Positions 25,363 through 34,354 of a DNA stretch of 55,461 nt are shown piece after piece (within the stretch, counting starts at the first letter, position 1; each line of letters starts with the position of its first letter). The notes below the pieces were generated by a model. That model was not told the DNA's origin and did not search any database. It was given only the letters and a program-made list of their open reading frames with translations. The stretch comes from Bacillota bacterium (GTDB lineage Bacteria > Bacillota > UBA4882 > UBA8346), in the NCBI GenBank assembly GCA_029553165.1, contig JAKPCT010000225.1, positions 1 to 55,461 of the forward strand. The letters run 5' to 3'. A program made the translations under genes and the position numbers.

Positions 25363-27552
25363 GTGAGTCAAACGATGACTTTGACCAAAAAAAGAGTGGT
25401 ACTCCTTCTTTTTGCAGTATTATTACTGATGGGTCTTTTGGTTTTACGCGTAATTTATATCCAAGTATTTATGTCCGGTTGGTTAAAGAAAGAAGCCGAA
25501 AACCAACGTTTCAGAGCAGTAACGATTTTACCGCGGCGCGGTACGATCTACGATCGTTCCGGATTTGAGTTAGCGATTAGCATTGATTCACAAAGTGTGT
25601 ATGTCATTCCTCGTGAAGTTGGAATCGAAGAGACATTTATCAATCAAAAAGGCCGTAAAAGTAAGCGAATCAATAAAGACAATGCCAGCAAAAGAAAGAT
25701 TGCCGAAGTAGTCGGGGGCGTGTTATCGATTGAGCCGGACCGTTTGGAACGGTTAATCAGCAAACAAGCCTCTTTTGTTTGGTTAAAACGGAAATCGACC
25801 TTAGAAGAGATCAATCTACTTCGGAAAACATTAAAAGAACATCATATTCAGGGAATTGAGATTAGTCAGAGCCCGAAACGGTTTTATCCCCAAAAGACTT
25901 TAGCTGCACAATTGATTGGGATTGCCGGAATTGATAATCAAGGGCTTGAAGGATTAGAAAAACAGCTGGATTCTTATTTGCGCGGGATTCCGGGTAGTGA
26001 TCGTGCCGAATTTGATACTCGCGGCCATCATATTCCTCAGGGAGAACGACGCTACTATGCACCGATTGATGGTGATTCGGTTTATTTAACAATTGATCAA
26101 AACATCCAATATATTGTTGAACGTGAGCTTGAGAAGGCGGTCAATGATACTCTTTCCAAACGGGGAATGGCTATTTCGGTAAATCCTCAAACCGGTGAGA
26201 TTTTGGCGCTGGCTTGTTATCCTTCATTTGATCCGAATCGGTATAATGAATATCCGACTTTAAACCGTCGAAATCCTCTGTTTTCAGATATGTATGAGCC
26301 GGGTTCAACTTTTAAAGTATTTACCTCGGCAGCAGCTTTGGAGGAAGGATTGGTTAGTCCGGAATCAACTTTTTTTGATTCGGGATATCTTGTAGTTGAT
26401 GATCGCCGTTTGAAATGTTGGAAAGCAGGAGGTCACGGCAGCCAAAACTTTGTTGAAGCTTTAGAAAACTCCTGTAACCCTGTCTTTGCTACACTGGCGT
26501 TGCGTATAACGAAGGAAAAATTTTATGATTATATTAAAGGATTTGGGTTTGGCGCGCTTACTGGTGTTGAATTTCCGGGCGAATCAGCCGGAATGTTAAA
26601 GAAGCTTAGTGATGTTAAAAATGTTGAGTTAGCAACCATCGGATTTGGCCAAGGAATTACGGTTACGCCTATCCAAATGGCAATGGGTGTGGCGGCGATT
26701 GCTAATGGGGGTTATCTGTTAAAGCCACAGTTAATTAAGGAGATCAGAACCCCTGACGGTAAAATTAAGCAGCGCTACGAGCGTCAAGTGGTGCGTCAGA
26801 TCATATCCAACAAGACCGCTGCGTTGATGCGTTCAATGATGGAGTCAGTCGTAACCAATGGTTCCGGTAACAAGGCTTATATTCCCGGTTATCGTGTTGC
26901 GGGAAAGACAGGGACCGCTCAAAAAGTTATTGCCGGAAGAAAAGGGTATAGTTCATTGCGGATTGCTTCATTTGTTGGTTTCGCACCGGCTGACAATCCT
27001 CAATTATTAACACTGGTAATCTTAGATGAACCGGGTAGTGCGATTAAATATGGCGGAGTGATTGCTGCACCGGTAGTAGGTAATATTTTTAAAGACGCCT
27101 TACGTTATTTAGGAGTTTCTCCGCAGTTAGAGCGGGAGATTCTGGAACGGGAACTGGCGGAATCGGTGACTGTTCCGCAACTGACTAATCTGTCGTTAGA
27201 CGAGGCAACTAAAACCTTAAAACAAATCGGCCTGGACTGCCGTCTGATCGGAGATGGGAAGGTTGTCTATGATCAGGTCCCCAAAAGTGGCGCTAAACTG
27301 CGTAGAGGGACCAAAGTAATTCTCTATATGGATGCTGAATCAAAATTTAACTTTGAGAACACGAAAACCGTTGTCCCAGACTTACATGGTTTTCCGTTGC
27401 AAAAATGTGAACAGATCTTGGGAGAGTTGGGATTAAGGTTGGAAGCAAGCGGGACCGGGCATTTGGTGGAGCAGATGCCGGCGCCGGGTGAACTGGTTGA
27501 TAACGGAAGTGTGATTAAAGCGAAATTTAAAGTTAAAGAAATTACCGATTGA
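25363..27552 (+). CDS. Class B penicillin-binding protein (FtsI/SpoVD type) with two PASTA domains
   Basis: 729 residues. A short cytoplasmic tail and one membrane helix (about 13-32), the dimerisation domain with LPRRGTIYDRSGFELA, then the transpeptidase: EPGSTFKVF carries the active Ser in S-x-x-K, ENSCNPVF gives S-x-N and GKTGTAQKV gives K-T-G-T. The C-terminus has two PASTA repeats (about 595-655 and 665-725). In B. subtilis both PbpB (vegetative septum) and SpoVD (spore cortex) have PASTA domains and lie side by side here; with only one copy present, it may serve division, cortex or both. Start GTG 25363 behind GGAGGA. Confidence 0.93.
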   Translation: MSQTMTLTKKRVVLLLFAVLLLMGLLVLRVIYIQVFMSGWLKKEAENQRFRAVTILPRRGTIYDRSGFELAISIDSQSVYVIPREVGIEETFINQKGRKSKRINKDNASKRKIAEVVGGVLSIEPDRLERLISKQASFVWLKRKSTLEEINLLRKTLKEHHIQGIEISQSPKRFYPQKTLAAQLIGIAGIDNQGLEGLEKQLDSYLRGIPGSDRAEFDTRGHHIPQGERRYYAPIDGDSVYLTIDQNIQYIVERELEKAVNDTLSKRGMAISVNPQTGEILALACYPSFDPNRYNEYPTLNRRNPLFSDMYEPGSTFKVFTSAAALEEGLVSPESTFFDSGYLVVDDRRLKCWKAGGHGSQNFVEALENSCNPVFATLALRITKEKFYDYIKGFGFGALTGVEFPGESAGMLKKLSDVKNVELATIGFGQGITVTPIQMAMGVAAIANGGYLLKPQLIKEIRTPDGKIKQRYERQVVRQIISNKTAALMRSMMESVVTNGSGNKAYIPGYRVAGKTGTAQKVIAGRKGYSSLRIASFVGFAPADNPQLLTLVILDEPGSAIKYGGVIAAPVVGNIFKDALRYLGVSPQLEREILERELAESVTVPQLTNLSLDEATKTLKQIGLDCRLIGDGKVVYDQVPKSGAKLRRGTKVILYMDAESKFNFENTKTVVPDLHGFPLQKCEQILGELGLRLEASGTGHLVEQMPAPGELVDNGSVIKAKFKVKEITD

Positions 27553-27666
27553 AATGGAGAACGAATTCTTGCCACAGGTTATTGCCAGGAAAAGGATTAA
27601 AAAGATAGAATTGGTTATACTATAATAAATAAGGAAACCGTTTTTGCCTCTTTTTTAAAAATCCTG

Positions 27667-27694
27667 TTGACATAGTTAGCAGATACGTTATTAT
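27667..27694 (+). promoter_or_regulatory. Promoter of murE
   Basis: A perfect TTGACA at 27667-27672 and TATTAT at 27689-27694, 16-base spacer, in the 160-base gap before murE. Transcription would start around 27700, only about 12 bases before the ATG at 27713, with the ribosome site at the 5' end. Confidence 0.6.
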
Positions 27695-27712
27695 GAAATG
27701 AGGTTATTTTCA

Positions 27713-29182
27713 ATGAAATTATCGCGGATTTTTGCCAATGTAAGGCCGTTAGAGATATTTGGTGATCCGTCAATTGAGATTACTGGAATTAGTCAAGACT
27801 CCCGCAGTGTTAAACCGGGTGATCTTTTTGTTTGTATTAAAGGGACCAAATATGACGGGCATCAATTTTTAAGTAAAGCGGCAGCTGCCGGGGCTGTTGC
27901 TGCAGTAGTGGAAGACCTTCCGGAAGACAATTATGGGCTTACTTTAGTAAAATTACCTAGTGTAGCAACTGATTTGAAGGAATTTGTCAGTTCATTTTAT
28001 AATTACCCCGACCGCCAATTACATTTAATTGGGGTTATTGGTACTAATGGCAAGACAACTTCTACTTACTTAATGAAGAATATCTTGGAAACAGCCGGTT
28101 TTTCAACCGGATTGATTGGTACCATTGCCAATCTAATCAAAGAACGCTTGCTCGAAGCACATAATACCACCCCCGGTACCCTGGAGTTGCAGCAGTTGTT
28201 TGCCGAGATGGTTGCAGCAGGTGTCAGCCATGTCGTGATGGAAGTTTCATCGCATTCAATTCATCAGGGGCGGATTGGCGGTTTAAATTTTAAGAATGGA
28301 ATTTTCACTAATATTACCCAGGATCACCTCGACTATCATAAGACGTTTGAGGAATATTTGGATGTTAAAACCAGTTTTTTTGCAGATTTGGCTGACGATG
28401 CTCATGCGGCCATTAATATTGACGATCTCCATGCAGAATACATTATATCCCGTACTAAAGCCAAGATTACTACATACGGGATCAAAGGGCCGGCTGATGT
28501 CCGTGCTGAAAACATTAGGGTTACTGCTAATGGGGTCATCTATACCGTGTTTACGCCCCAGGGCAGTATTGATCTGGATTTAAAGCTAACCGGATCTTTC
28601 AATATTTATAATAGTTTAGGTGTGGTAGCTTCGGCTTTGGCAATGGGAATCGATTTGAAGACAATCAAACAGGGACTGGAAAACGTAATAGGCGTACCGG
28701 GAAGATTCCAACTGGTTACGGTCCCCAATGCTAATTTCGGTGTGATTGTTGATTATGCACATACTCCGGACGGTCTGGAAAACATCTTGACAACCGGGCG
28801 GGGATTAAAACCAAACCGGCTTTGGGTGGTATTTGGTTGCGGGGGTGATCGGGATCGTACCAAACGTCCGCAGATGGGAGCTTTGGCTGCCAAGTTAGCC
28901 GATTATACGATTATTACATCGGATAACCCGCGTTCCGAAGATCCGCTTTCAATTATTAAAGATATTGAAGCAGGATTTGTGGCAGCAAACCCCAATGCCC
29001 GGTACAGCCTGATCCCCGATCGCGAACAGGCCATCAGGGAGGCAATTAGGCGCGCGGATGCCGGTGATTTGATTCTGATTGCCGGTAAAGGTCATGAGAC
29101 CTATCAAATTTTTAAAGATGAGACAATTCACTTTGATGATCGTGAAGTTGCCCATCAAGCTTTAGCAGAAAGGTTTCAATAA
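27713..29182 (+). CDS. murE: UDP-MurNAc-tripeptide synthetase, meso-diaminopimelate type
   Basis: 489 residues. Adds the third amino acid to the UDP-MurNAc dipeptide. N-terminal uridine-binding domain (SQDSRSVKPGDLFVCIKG), central ATPase with the P-loop GVIGTNGKTTSTYLMK near residue 110, and C-terminal domain. The motif TSDNPRSEDP is the DNPR signature of enzymes that use meso-diaminopimelate rather than lysine, predicting DAP-type peptidoglycan. ATG 27713 is preferred to 27698 since GAGG at 27700-27703 then serves as ribosome site. Confidence 0.96.
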   Translation: MKLSRIFANVRPLEIFGDPSIEITGISQDSRSVKPGDLFVCIKGTKYDGHQFLSKAAAAGAVAAVVEDLPEDNYGLTLVKLPSVATDLKEFVSSFYNYPDRQLHLIGVIGTNGKTTSTYLMKNILETAGFSTGLIGTIANLIKERLLEAHNTTPGTLELQQLFAEMVAAGVSHVVMEVSSHSIHQGRIGGLNFKNGIFTNITQDHLDYHKTFEEYLDVKTSFFADLADDAHAAINIDDLHAEYIISRTKAKITTYGIKGPADVRAENIRVTANGVIYTVFTPQGSIDLDLKLTGSFNIYNSLGVVASALAMGIDLKTIKQGLENVIGVPGRFQLVTVPNANFGVIVDYAHTPDGLENILTTGRGLKPNRLWVVFGCGGDRDRTKRPQMGALAAKLADYTIITSDNPRSEDPLSIIKDIEAGFVAANPNARYSLIPDREQAIREAIRRADAGDLILIAGKGHETYQIFKDETIHFDDREVAHQALAERFQ

Positions 29183-29184
29183 CA

Positions 29185-30573
29185 ATGATCAAGTTGACAC
29201 TGAGAGAATTAGCAACTGTTGTTGGCGGAAGTATTCTTCAAGGGAACCCGGATTGGCAGTTTGAAAACGTAACCATTGATTCCCGAAGTGTTAAGCAGGG
29301 AGAGTTGTTTGTTGCAATTAAGGGAGAACGGTTTGACGGACATGACTTTATCGAACAAGCGATCCAAGCCGGCGCTAAAGGAGTTATCGTTGAACGTGAA
29401 TTACAAACTGCTGGTGAAGTTGCTGTTGTTATGGTAGATAATACTCTGACGGCGTTGGGTTCGATTGCGCGGGCCAATCGCAGCAAGCTGAACATACCTG
29501 TAATTGGAATTACGGGCAGTAATGGTAAAACAACAACTAAAGACTTGACTGCAGTTATTTTAGAGCAGCAATTTGAGGTCGTTAAGACTGAAGGTAATTT
29601 TAATAATGAGATTGGATTACCGTTAACGTTATTGAAAATAGCAACTACTACCGAGGCAGCAGTTGTTGAAATGGGAATGCGCGGGTTGGGACAGATTCAG
29701 CAACTGGCTGATATTGCTCTGCCGACGATTGGGATCGTGACCAATGTCGGACAGAGTCATATTGAGTTATTGGGTACACAGGAGAATATTGCCAGGGCAA
29801 AATCGGAATTGATCCAGGCGCTTCCGGAAGACGGAGTTGCGATTTTAAACGGCGATGATGAACTGGTACGTTCAATGCGCAATCAAACTAAAGCACGGGT
29901 GGTCTGTTTTGGCATTGATAATGATCACAATGATTATCTAGCCAAAAACATTAAAGCCTATTCCGAGGGTTCACGCTGCGAGATCTATTGCCGTAGTGAT
30001 GGAACCACATTTGAGATTGAGCTTCCGATCCCGGGACGGCATAATATCCTGAATGCCTTAGCAGCGATTGCCGTTGCTAAGGAACTGGGCGTATCTAACG
30101 AGGTGATCCGGACCGGTTTATCAAAGATAGTCCTGACCGGGAAGCGGCTGAATATTACCAAAACCCGTGATTATTGGATAATTGATGATACCTACAATGC
30201 CAGTCCGACATCGATGAAAGCAGCGCTTGATGTGTTGGCTGAGTTTAAGCATCCGGGACAGAAGATTGCAGTTTTAGCAGATATGTTGGAACTTGGTGTT
30301 CAGTCACCCCAATTTCATTATGAAGTTGGGGTTTATGCAGGAAAACTGGGGATCGACCGGTTATATGCCTTTGGTAGTTTGGCAAAATCATATGTTGAAG
30401 GTTACCAGAGTATATTAAATACACCAGCCTGTTACTTTACTGATAAACAGAAGTTGCTAACTGAACTACAGGCGGTGCTTCAACCCGGAGATCTGGTCCT
30501 GATCAAGGGTTCGCGGGGGATGCATATGGAAGAAATCGTAATTGCACTTCATGGTGAGGAGGCTTTGGCTTAA
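29185..30573 (+). CDS. murF: UDP-MurNAc-pentapeptide synthetase
   Basis: 462 residues. Adds D-Ala-D-Ala to the UDP-MurNAc tripeptide. Mur-ligase layout: substrate domain with TIDSRSVKQGELFVAIKG, ATPase with GITGSNGKTTTKDLTA (about 107-122) and the Mur-family WIIDDTYNASPTSMKAALDVL (about 328), and the C-terminal domain ending VLIKGSRGMHMEEIV, typical of MurF. ATG 29185 lies two bases after the murE stop, so the two are coupled. Confidence 0.96.
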   Translation: MIKLTLRELATVVGGSILQGNPDWQFENVTIDSRSVKQGELFVAIKGERFDGHDFIEQAIQAGAKGVIVERELQTAGEVAVVMVDNTLTALGSIARANRSKLNIPVIGITGSNGKTTTKDLTAVILEQQFEVVKTEGNFNNEIGLPLTLLKIATTTEAAVVEMGMRGLGQIQQLADIALPTIGIVTNVGQSHIELLGTQENIARAKSELIQALPEDGVAILNGDDELVRSMRNQTKARVVCFGIDNDHNDYLAKNIKAYSEGSRCEIYCRSDGTTFEIELPIPGRHNILNALAAIAVAKELGVSNEVIRTGLSKIVLTGKRLNITKTRDYWIIDDTYNASPTSMKAALDVLAEFKHPGQKIAVLADMLELGVQSPQFHYEVGVYAGKLGIDRLYAFGSLAKSYVEGYQSILNTPACYFTDKQKLLTELQAVLQPGDLVLIKGSRGMHMEEIVIALHGEEALA

Positions 30574-31547
30574 TGTTAATGACCCAATATGTTTATCTGG
30601 CCTTAACAGCTCTTACTTCATTTATAATTTCACTGCTGATTGGTCCGCATATAATCAAAATTTTACATCAGTTGAAGTTTGGTCAAAGTATCCGTGATGA
30701 TGGCCCACAGAGTCACCAAAAGAAAGCCGGAACCCCAACTATGGGTGGTGTTCTGATATTAATATCCATGATTTCCGGGTTATTGGTAACCAGACAGTTT
30801 TCAACCGAAGTGCTCTGGCTGGTGTTTTTAACTTTGAGTTACGGATTGATTGGTTTTATTGATGATATCATTATTATAATGACCAAAAAATCATTGGGAT
30901 TGAAGGCGCGTCAAAAATTATTTGCCCAAATTGTAATTGCAGCGATTGCTGGCTTTTTTCTCATCCAGAATCCTAATTTTTATTTGCAAATTGTACCGTT
31001 TGCCAATAATCAGTTAATACTATTAAAACCGTTATTCTTTATTTACGCCGTCTTTGTACTGGTTGCGACTTCAAATGCCGTCAATTTAACGGATGGACTT
31101 GATGGCCTGGCTGCCGGAACCACAGCGATTGCACTGGTAGCTATGGGGATCCTTTGCATGTTTTTAAAGCTGTTTGATTTGGCAATTTTTGCGTTTGCAT
31201 TAGCGGGTGCCTGTTTTGGCTTTATTTGGTTTAATGGCCCTCCGGCACAGGTGTTTATGGGAGATACCGGTTCACTGGCATTAGGGGCGGCATTGGGAGG
31301 ATTAGCGTTATTCAGTAGGACTAGTTTGTTCTTGATTATCATTGGTGGTGTTTTTGTTGCCGAAGCTTTGTCGGTGATTATTCAGGTATTGTCATTTAAG
31401 TTTACCGGTAAAAGGGTGTTTCGAATGAGTCCGTTACACCACCATTTTGAACTTGGGGGAATGCTGGAGCCGCAAATAGTAATGCGTTTTTGGATGGTTG
31501 GAGTGATTCTGGGGATAATTGGAATTATTGGTTTTATCATCGGATAA
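30573..31547 (+). CDS. mraY: Phospho-N-acetylmuramoyl-pentapeptide transferase
   Basis: 324 residues, ten predicted membrane helices. Transfers phospho-MurNAc-pentapeptide to undecaprenyl phosphate, making lipid I. Motifs: QSHQKKAGTPTMGGVLIL near the N-terminus, GFIDDIIII with the DD pair, NAVNLTDGLDGLAAGT with the catalytic Asp, and MGDTGSLALGAALGG; MSPLHHHFELGG near the C-terminus is the family HHH motif. The start overlaps the murF stop by one base (TAATG). Confidence 0.97.
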   Translation: MLMTQYVYLALTALTSFIISLLIGPHIIKILHQLKFGQSIRDDGPQSHQKKAGTPTMGGVLILISMISGLLVTRQFSTEVLWLVFLTLSYGLIGFIDDIIIIMTKKSLGLKARQKLFAQIVIAAIAGFFLIQNPNFYLQIVPFANNQLILLKPLFFIYAVFVLVATSNAVNLTDGLDGLAAGTTAIALVAMGILCMFLKLFDLAIFAFALAGACFGFIWFNGPPAQVFMGDTGSLALGAALGGLALFSRTSLFLIIIGGVFVAEALSVIIQVLSFKFTGKRVFRMSPLHHHFELGGMLEPQIVMRFWMVGVILGIIGIIGFIIG

Positions 31548-31591
31548 ACTGATAATAATTAAGTTTTGACAAAGAATTGGAGGCCAGTTGA

Positions 31592-32683
31592 ATGAAGCGG
31601 AATCCTCCGGATTTGTTTTTGTTTGTTGTTACATTATCATTATTGATTTTAGGATTAATTATTGTTTTTAGTGCCAGCGCCCCGATTTCGTTGACTCATA
31701 CTAAAGATGCCAATGTCTTTCATTATTGGATTCGGCAATTGCTCTTCGCTGCTATTGGGGTTATGTTGATGTTATTGACGATGAAATTCCCCTATAGTAA
31801 TTGGAAACGTTTTAGTCTGTGGATTGCAGTCAGTTCGATCGTCTTTTTGGTCTTGGTGCTATTTGTAGCTAAGGATATTAAGGGAGCACACCGTTGGATC
31901 AATCTTGGTTTTTTCAATTTTCAACCTTCGGAATATGCCAAGGTTGGTGTGGTTTTAGTTATTGCGCATTACATTTCGGAGATTAAAAAGGGAATTACCC
32001 ATCCGATAATTGGAATAATCCTACCATTAGTGTTTGTCTTGATTGTTTGTGGCTTAATCTTGCTTGAACCGGATTTGGGGACAACAATTGTAATCTTTAC
32101 AACTTTTATTATCATGATTTTTGCCGGAGGAGCAAACCTATATCATCTGTTCTTTTTAGGATTAATGGGAATTGTAGCGGTTGCTGTTCTGGTGATTAAA
32201 GAACCCTATCGGGCACGTCGTCTAATTGCTTTTCTTGATCCCTGGAAAGACCCTCAAGGTAATGGCTGGCAGATCATTCAATCGTTGTTTGCACTTGGAT
32301 CAGGGGGCTTATTCGGCATGGGTCTGGGGATGAGCCGTCAGAAATTCAGCTACTTACCTGAAGCTCATACTGACTATATTTTTTCGATCTTGGGTGAAGA
32401 ATTGGGTTTATTAGGAACTGTTACTGTAATAATCTTATTTTTCCTGTTCGCTTGGCGTGGTTATAAAATTGCGATTACTGCCAAGGATCTTTATGGTAAA
32501 ATGTTAGCGACTGGAATTACGACTTATATAATTTTTCAGGCGTTATTGAATATTGGTGTTGTTACATCATCCATCCCTGTAACCGGAATCACGTTGCCGT
32601 TCTTTAGTTATGGGGGTTCATCGTTGTCGATTACCCTGTTTAGTGTAGGGATATTGTTAAATATATCAAAGTACAGTGAATAA
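31592..32683 (+). CDS. ftsW: SEDS-family peptidoglycan glycosyltransferase (FtsW/SpoVE type)
   Basis: 363 residues with about ten membrane helices. The SEDS family polymerises glycan strands together with a class B penicillin-binding protein. Motifs: KGAHRWINLGFFNFQPSEYAKVG, LLEPDLGTTIVIF, YRARRLIAFLDPWKDPQGNGWQIIQSLFALGSGGLFGMGLG and LPEAHTDYIFSILGEELG. Position beside mraY and downstream of the FtsI/SpoVD-like gene supports FtsW or SpoVE rather than RodA. GGAGG lies upstream of ATG 31592. In most dcw clusters murD precedes and murG follows it; both are missing here. Confidence 0.92.
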   Translation: MKRNPPDLFLFVVTLSLLILGLIIVFSASAPISLTHTKDANVFHYWIRQLLFAAIGVMLMLLTMKFPYSNWKRFSLWIAVSSIVFLVLVLFVAKDIKGAHRWINLGFFNFQPSEYAKVGVVLVIAHYISEIKKGITHPIIGIILPLVFVLIVCGLILLEPDLGTTIVIFTTFIIMIFAGGANLYHLFFLGLMGIVAVAVLVIKEPYRARRLIAFLDPWKDPQGNGWQIIQSLFALGSGGLFGMGLGMSRQKFSYLPEAHTDYIFSILGEELGLLGTVTVIILFFLFAWRGYKIAITAKDLYGKMLATGITTYIIFQALLNIGVVTSSIPVTGITLPFFSYGGSSLSITLFSVGILLNISKYSE

Positions 32684-32842
32684 CGATGGTCGGATAAAAG
32701 ATTGCTTTTTAATTAATTTTTGATTTATTTCTTGCTAATTTTTTTGTCCTGAAAATGGACAAGTTGTGTGGGATATTGTCACAACAATTGGTTGTTTTGA
32801 ATATGATAACAGTGTCCGACTCAGTTTAGGGAGGCTTATAGC

Positions 32843-34147
32843 ATGATAGATACAGAGTCAATTAAAGCCGGAGTAAAAAACGAAGATCGACTGGAGATAA
32901 TTGGTGGTAACCGTTTGACCGGTAAGGTTAAGATCAGTGGCGCCAAAAATGCTGTCTTGAAGTTGATGGCAGCATCATTGTTGGCTAACAATAACTGTTT
33001 GATTAGGAATGTACCCAGAATCAGTGATGTTGAGACGATGATTGGTGTTTTGAAAGGATTGGGAGCCGAAGCCTCCTGGCAAGATGAGTCTTCATTATTG
33101 ATTAATGCCACCAACGGCTTGGGCTATTCTGCCCCCGATGAGCTGGTGAAAGAGATGCGGGCTTCGGTTCAGGTGATGGGACCTTTATTAGCACGATTGG
33201 GACGTGTCAAGCTCTTTCAGCCGGGTGGCTGTATAATTGGTCAGCGGCCGATTGATTTACATTTGAAGGGATTTCAGGCTTTAGGAGCAGAAGTCATTGA
33301 AGAACACGGTTATGTCTACGTCCAGGCCAAAAAGTTGCAAGGTGCCGAAATTCATTTGGATTTTCCGAGTGTTGGAGCAACTGAAAATATAATGGCAGCG
33401 GCAATTTTGGCCGAAGGGACTACGGTAATTCGTAATGCTGCTAAGGAACCGGAAATAATTGAGGAACAGAATTTTTATAACCGGCTAGGCGCGAAGATCA
33501 GAGGGGCAGGGACTGATACAATCAGAATCGAAGGAGTTAAAAGATTGAATGACCGGGAGATTGATTATATGGTTATCCCTGACCGGATTGAAGCCGGAAC
33601 ATTTATGATTGCAGCGGCAATAACCGGTGGCGATGTTTTGCTGGAAGATGTCATCCCCGAACATATTGAAGCGTTGACCTCCAAATTACGCGAAATTGGT
33701 GTTAGTGTCAGCACTGATGCTGAGACCATCCGGGTTAAAATGGATGGGAAGTTAAAAGCAGCTGATATCACTGTTTTGCCGTATCCTGGTTTTCCAACCG
33801 ATTTACAGCCACAAATAACTGCATTGATGACAGTTGCCAATGGTACCAGTGTAATTACTGAGAACGTTTTTGGCAGCAGGTTTCGTTATGTTGACGAGTT
33901 AATCAGAATGGGCGCTTCAATCCGGGTTGAGAGTAGGAGCGCAATTGTTAAAGGGGTTAATTCATTAAGTGGTGCTTCGGTCTATGCGCCGGATCTGCGT
34001 GCCGGAGCTGCTCTTGTAATTGCCGGATTAGCCGCGGAAGGATTAACCGAGTTAGAGGGAACAACCTTCTTAGACCGTGGCTATGTTGACCTTGAAGCAA
34101 AGCTTTCCGGATTGGGAGCGGCGATTAAACGGATAACCTATGCTTAA
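32843..34147 (+). CDS. murA: UDP-N-acetylglucosamine 1-carboxyvinyltransferase
   Basis: 434 residues. First committed step of peptidoglycan synthesis, adding enolpyruvate to UDP-GlcNAc. KISGAKNAVLKLMAASLL contains the catalytic Lys region, and QPGGCIIGQRPIDLHLKGFQALGAEV has the active-site Cys that fosfomycin modifies, so the enzyme should be fosfomycin-sensitive. Slightly longer N-terminus than usual (about 18 extra residues before LEIIGGNRLTG). GGGAGG precedes ATG 32843. The 159-base gap before it contains short inverted repeats (TTGTCC/GGACAA at about 32744-32764 and AACAA/TTGTT) but no promoter I can defend. Confidence 0.96.
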   Translation: MIDTESIKAGVKNEDRLEIIGGNRLTGKVKISGAKNAVLKLMAASLLANNNCLIRNVPRISDVETMIGVLKGLGAEASWQDESSLLINATNGLGYSAPDELVKEMRASVQVMGPLLARLGRVKLFQPGGCIIGQRPIDLHLKGFQALGAEVIEEHGYVYVQAKKLQGAEIHLDFPSVGATENIMAAAILAEGTTVIRNAAKEPEIIEEQNFYNRLGAKIRGAGTDTIRIEGVKRLNDREIDYMVIPDRIEAGTFMIAAAITGGDVLLEDVIPEHIEALTSKLREIGVSVSTDAETIRVKMDGKLKAADITVLPYPGFPTDLQPQITALMTVANGTSVITENVFGSRFRYVDELIRMGASIRVESRSAIVKGVNSLSGASVYAPDLRAGAALVIAGLAAEGLTELEGTTFLDRGYVDLEAKLSGLGAAIKRITYA

Positions 34148-34203
34148 ATGTATATCAATAACCTGTTCATCAGTTTTTATTATTTCAATCTTCTGTGCTT
34201 AGG

Positions 34204-34243
34204 AAGCTGTTGCAAAATTGAATATTTTTGCAACAGCTTTTTG
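34204..34243 (+). terminator. Terminator of murA
   Basis: AAGCTGTTGCAAAA at 34204-34217 pairs perfectly over 14 bases with TTTTGCAACAGCTT at 34226-34239, followed by TTT. Confidence 0.88.
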
Positions 34244-34354
34244 CTTCATAATCAAGGAAACAAAAGACATTACCGAATATTTTTAAAGGAGTATTCTCCA
34301 GATCAGCGAAAATATTAATTAGGGAGAAGAATTGATCCCATTATGGAGGCGAAG

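Noticed and set aside
32684-32842. Promoter for murA in the ftsW-murA gap
   Set aside because: TTGTCA and TATGAT are present but 20 bases apart, and other pairs are worse; not defensible.
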